Positions 61,630 through 64,000 of a stretch of 64,000 bases of DNA are shown here, piece by piece. The first letter of the stretch is position 1; each line of letters starts with the position of its first letter. Below the pieces are notes generated by a model. The model was not told the origin of the DNA and did not search any database. It saw only the letters and a program-made list of their open reading frames with translations. Origin of the DNA: Thermoanaerobaculales bacterium (GTDB lineage Bacteria; Acidobacteriota; Thermoanaerobaculia; Thermoanaerobaculales; Sulfomarinibacteraceae); assembly GCA_035358815.1 (NCBI GenBank), contig DAOPQC010000012.1, forward strand, positions 45,580 through 109,579, given 5' to 3'. The translations under genes and the position numbers were made by a program.

Positions 61630-62315
61630 TTCAGACCGGCGCGCTCCCGGCGCTTGCGCGCGAGGTGGCGCAGCCGCGTCGCGAGGGAGTGCGCCTCCTG
61701 GGGCACCACGATGTCGGCGACCTGGTCAGCGAGCGACTCGAGGGCCTCGGCCTCCTCGTTCGCCTGGGCGCGCAGGGCCTCGGTCATCGCGTTGAACGGG
61801 CCCTCCAGCTCGCGCAGGTTGTCGCCGCCCCGCAAATGGAGGTCGGCATCGAACCGGCCGTGCCGCAGCAGATCGAGGCGGCGCTTGATCGCGTACGCCG
61901 CCCCGGCCGTGCGATGAGTCTCGATGATCGTCAGCACGAAGACACCGCCCATGATCACGAGCGAGCCGATCAGGCCGACGATCAGCTCCACCCGGTCCCG
62001 CGACTCCATCACCGGCCGCAGCTCGGGGTTCGAGGCGGCGATGGTGGCGGTCTCCTGCTGCCGGACCGTGTGCAGGCTGTAGTTCAGCGGCACCAGGAGC
62101 AGCACGACGACCACGACGACGAGAAACGCCGATCGCAGCTGCTTCTCACGGTTGATGAGGTACTGCCGCCGCGGGCTGAGCTCCGAGACGATCTTGCGGA
62201 AGACGCCCATCCTCTTCGCACCGTCGCCCGTCACCGGTGCTGCGTCATTCGGGTGGGCGGCGTCCAAGGTCGTGGCATGGGGCGCCTGCTCGTCGGAGGA
62301 CATCGTCGTCGTCAT
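61626..62315 (-). CDS. Membrane protein with two helices and HAMP-like linker
   Basis: 229 aa. A cytoplasmic N-terminus is followed by a helix of valine-rich character (F-L-V-V-V-V-V-V-L-L-L-V-P-L), a 40-residue periplasmic loop, and a second helix (I-V-G-L-I-G-S-L-V-I-M-G-G-V-F-V-L-T-I). The region after it (A-Y-A-I-K-R-R-L-D-L-L-R-H-G-R-F) resembles a HAMP linker, and the rest is helical. It resembles truncated chemoreceptor-like proteins without a signalling tip. ATG 62315 has GAGGTGAGG upstream. A strong palindrome lies 23 bp before it. Confidence 0.65.
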   Translation of the reverse strand: MTTTMSSDEQAPHATTLDAAHPNDAAPVTGDGAKRMGVFRKIVSELSPRRQYLINREKQLRSAFLVVVVVVLLLVPLNYSLHTVRQQETATIAASNPELRPVMESRDRVELIVGLIGSLVIMGGVFVLTIIETHRTAGAAYAIKRRLDLLRHGRFDADLHLRGGDNLRELEGPFNAMTEALRAQANEEAEALESLADQVADIVVPQEAHSLATRLRHLARKRRERAGLN

Positions 62316-62337
62316 GACGCCTCACCTCGGTTCTTCC

Positions 62338-62361
62338 ACCGTCTTCGGTACCGAAGGCGGT
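62338..62361. promoter_or_regulatory. 24-bp palindrome upstream of the HAMP-like gene
   Basis: The core CTTCGGTACCGAAG is a perfect 14-bp palindrome, extended to ACCGTCTTCGG on one side with a single mismatch per arm. It lies 23 bp upstream of the ATG at 62315 and could be an operator or an mRNA leader hairpin. TATCAT about 20 bp further up is a possible -10 box. Confidence 0.5.
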
Positions 62362-62470
62362 CAGTTCCAGTACAGCTCAATGATAACGCCGAGCCGGCGG
62401 CGGTGATGCAGGCGACACGCAAGGGGAGGCGTCGGACAACGCCCGGCGCCGCCGCCTCGCGCTACGGGGT

Positions 62471-63313
62471 TCAGGCGCCCATGAGCCGGTCGATGGCGGA
62501 CAGCGCTTCCAGCGCGCCGGCGGCGATGCCGATGTGCCCTGGCGGCGCCTGCGGCTCGCGGACGTTGATCCGGACGAGGGTCGCCCCGGGCCCGTGCGCG
62601 ACGCGCTCCGACGTCAGGCGGACGGTCGGGACAGCGGTGCCGGCGCCGAGCTCGACGACGACCAGGGCCGCGCCGCGGCAGCCGTCGAGCCACCGCGCGA
62701 GGCGCGCGTGCTGGCCGTGCGAGCGGTGGGGGACCCAGCATCCGTCGCCGAACATGAGCACATTGGGGCGCGCCACCGAGCCGCAGTCCGGGCACAGCGG
62801 CAGCCGGGATCGCGCCCTGAATGTGGCCGGATCGATCTCCAGCGCGACGCCCGCTGCGTCCCAGATCCGGTCGCTGCACGGCGTGCTGCACTGCAGGTGG
62901 TGGATCGAGCCGTGGCACTCGGCGATCCGCTCCTCGTCGAAGCCGGCCTTCTGGAAGTGGCCGTCGACGTTCGAGGTGAAGACGAAGCAGCCCTGCGGTT
63001 TGGCGGCTGCCCAGCGGGCGAGGGTCGTGAAACCGGCGTGCGGCGTGGTCGTTCGGTAGAGCTCGAGGCGGTGACCGTAGAAGCCCCACGCCAGCGCCGC
63101 GTCGCGCTCGAACCAGTCGGGGTTGGCGAGGTCGACGAACGACAGCCCCAGCGACCGAAACGGCGGGTAGGCGCGCCAGAACCCCTCGTTGCCGCGAAAG
63201 TCCGGCAGGCCCGAGTCGACTCCGATCCCGGCGCCGGCGGTGATCAACATCGCGTCCGCGGCCGCGATCGCCTCGGCCGCCCGGTCGAGCCGAGCTTCGG
63301 CCTGCTCGAGCAT
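62471..63313 (-). CDS. Sir2-family NAD-dependent protein deacylase (divergent)
   Basis: 280 aa. NAD-binding start is I-T-A-G-A-G-I-G-V-D-S-G-L-P-D-F-R-G (canonical G-A-G-I-S-x-x-S-G-I-P-D-F-R). The usual T-Q-N-I-D-G reads T-S-N-V-D-G-H-F, and the catalytic His is kept in C-H-G-S-I-H-H. Two Cys pairs, L-Q-C-S-T-P-C and L-C-P-D-C, form the zinc site. The Q-to-S change at the NAD site is notable. ATG 63313 is preceded by TATACT with an 8-nt gap, divergent from the next gene through one shared palindrome. Confidence 0.85.
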   Translation of the reverse strand: MLEQAEARLDRAAEAIAAADAMLITAGAGIGVDSGLPDFRGNEGFWRAYPPFRSLGLSFVDLANPDWFERDAALAWGFYGHRLELYRTTTPHAGFTTLARWAAAKPQGCFVFTSNVDGHFQKAGFDEERIAECHGSIHHLQCSTPCSDRIWDAAGVALEIDPATFRARSRLPLCPDCGSVARPNVLMFGDGCWVPHRSHGQHARLARWLDGCRGAALVVVELGAGTAVPTVRLTSERVAHGPGATLVRINVREPQAPPGHIGIAAGALEALSAIDRLMGA

Positions 63314-63321
63314 CGGGCGGC

Positions 63322-63329
63322 AGTATACT
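63322..63329. promoter_or_regulatory. Shared palindromic -10 box AGTATACT for two divergent genes
   Basis: AGTATACT is self-complementary. Read on the plus strand, TATACT ends 11 nt before ATG 63341; read on the minus strand, TATACT ends 8 nt before ATG 63313. No Shine-Dalgarno lies on either side, so both mRNAs would be leaderless or nearly so. Confidence 0.55.
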
Positions 63330-63340
63330 TCGGGCAGCGC

Positions 63341-63808
63341 ATGAAGCTGCGGCGCGACGAGCTCCCCCTGCACTTCGAGGGCCTCCGGCTCCGCCGGTGG
63401 ATCGTGCTCTCCGGGTGGCCGCTGGCCCTGGTCGCGGCGGCGACCGGCGTCGCCGTCGCCGGCCTGACCCGTGATCCCTTGGGCGATGCTGTCGGGCTGG
63501 TGCTGGCGGTCGTCGGAGGCACCCTGATCGCGGCCCTGGTGCGCTGTCGGCGCTGCGAGATCGTGGTCGGGCCGAGCCTGCTCACGCTCGGCGCCGGACC
63601 GTTCCGGCGGCGAATGCCGGTCGGGGTGCTCGAGCATCCGGAGCTCCGCGCTGCGTGCTCTTGGCGGCGGCTGTACGCCGACCTCGAGCTGGCGTTCGAC
63701 CTGCCGGCTCACGGGGACACGGTCGCGCTGCCCACCGCCGATCCCGAGGCGCTGCAGGGGGCGCTCCTCGAGGCGCGAACCACCCGGCGATCAAGCGCGT
63801 CCGGGTGA
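63341..63808 (+). CDS. Small two-helix membrane protein, function unknown
   Basis: 155 aa. Two close helices (L-A-L-V-A-A-A-T-G-V-A-V-A-G-L and G-L-V-L-A-V-V-G-G-T-L-I-A-A-L-V) follow a short basic N-terminus. After them comes R-C-R-R-C-E-I-V-V-G-P-S-L-L-T-L-G and a beta-rich part (A-D-L-E-L-A-F-D-L-P), like bacterial PH-domain membrane proteins, though the match is loose. It shares a palindromic promoter with the sir2 gene. Confidence 0.55.
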   Translation: MKLRRDELPLHFEGLRLRRWIVLSGWPLALVAAATGVAVAGLTRDPLGDAVGLVLAVVGGTLIAALVRCRRCEIVVGPSLLTLGAGPFRRRMPVGVLEHPELRAACSWRRLYADLELAFDLPAHGDTVALPTADPEALQGALLEARTTRRSSASG

Positions 63809-63842
63809 GGCGCAGCCCACCGCCGACCAGTCGTCAGGAGCC

Positions 63843-63905
63843 GGCACGGGAACGGGAATCCGGCTTCACCTTCCGGTTCCGCCGTGGCAAGCGGGAACGG
63901 GGAGG
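63843..63905 (+). repeat. GGGAAC-type tracts near the right end
   Basis: ACGGGAACGGGAA at about 63844 and GCGGGAACGGGGAGG at about 63890 flank a C-rich stretch (CCTTCCGGTTCCG); a degenerate member of the hexamer family. Confidence 0.5.
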
Positions 63906-63910
63906 GGGGC

Positions 63911-63949
63911 CCCATTCCCCAGATCCCAGATCCCAGATCCTAGACCCTA
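63911..63949 (-). repeat. AGGATCTGGG repeats (copy 3, inverted)
   Basis: On the minus strand three GATCTGGG units follow CTAGGGTCTAGGATCT, the same family as 60416 and 61614 but in the opposite orientation, and again abutting a stop codon (TAG at 63949-63947). Confidence 0.55.
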
Positions 63950-64000
63950 GATGTTGATTCTCACCAGGTTGTTCAGGTTCAGCCTGCTGACAGGCGGCCG
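63947..64000 (-). CDS. C-terminal end of an unidentified protein (partial)
   Basis: The last 17 residues (R-P-P-V-S-R-L-N-L-N-N-L-V-R-I-N-I) of a leftward frame that is open to the window edge, ending in TAG. The rest lies outside, so identity cannot be judged. Its low GC and Asn/Leu/Ile content differ from the shadow frames, which favours a real coding end. Confidence 0.35.
   Translation of the reverse strand, partial: RPPVSRLNLNNLVRINI

Overview
This is a gene-dense stretch of a high-GC (roughly 70%) Gram-negative bacterial chromosome. The diderm character is direct: bamA, a Skp/OmpH chaperone, lpxD-fabZ-lpxA, LolCD-type lipoprotein export genes and an OmpW-like porin are all present. GC content, frequent GTG starts, ECF sigma/kinase/CHAT signalling genes, many large secreted repeat proteins and the C-terminal motif F-x-D-x-x-E-x-G...W-S on several exported proteins suggest Acidobacteriota, possibly Thermoanaerobaculia-like. 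That placement is inference. No rRNA, tRNA, CRISPR array, prophage or transposase gene was seen.

Layout. 1-6.7 kb: end of a CorC/HlyC gene, era, a glutaredoxin-like gene, arfB, a lipoprotein thioredoxin gene interrupted by an in-frame TGA that looks like a selenocysteine codon with a SECIS-like hairpin, mtnA and a phytase-like lipoprotein. 6.8-21.5 kb: accessory region with a secreted hydrolase-like protein, a YitT-type membrane protein and a leftward run of ECF sigma factor, Ser/Thr kinase, TPR-CHAT protein, small Cys-rich secreted protein and a frameshifted S74-type protein, then two large secreted repeat proteins. 21.6-31 kb: an ArnT-like glycosyltransferase, a DUF134/NifX-like/zinc-ribbon metal-cofactor operon, a haem-binding protein, a TrpB2-type enzyme, a THUMP methyltransferase and a secreted BNR-repeat protein.

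31-48 kb: mostly housekeeping genes: STAS protein, TerC, kbl, a hydrolase, an AlkD-like protein, an M19 dipeptidase, holC, murA (Asp in place of the catalytic Cys), nfuA, proC, rnd, a radical SAM protein, a methyltransferase, a beta-helix protein, an SDR, a DUF302 protein and a CCA-adding-type nucleotidyltransferase. 48-60.4 kb: an rsuA/rluB-type gene, then a tightly packed envelope operon lysS-lolC/E-lolD-clpC-bamA-skp-lpxD-fabZ-lpxA-DUF167, mostly with 1-17 bp overlaps. 60.5-64 kb: OmpW-like protein, a small unknown protein, a HAMP-like membrane protein, a divergent Sir2 protein and a small membrane protein.

Regulation. Two translation modes are visible. Many genes inside operons have GGAGG-type ribosome binding sites. 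At least seven first genes have a TANNNT hexamer ending only 6-8 nt before the start codon and no Shine-Dalgarno sequence, which implies leaderless mRNAs. Three intergenic repeat families recur: GGGAAC/GGGGAC hexamer tracts with G-quadruplex potential, REP-like long inverted repeats that abut stop codons, and AGGATCTAGGGGCTAG-type repeats.
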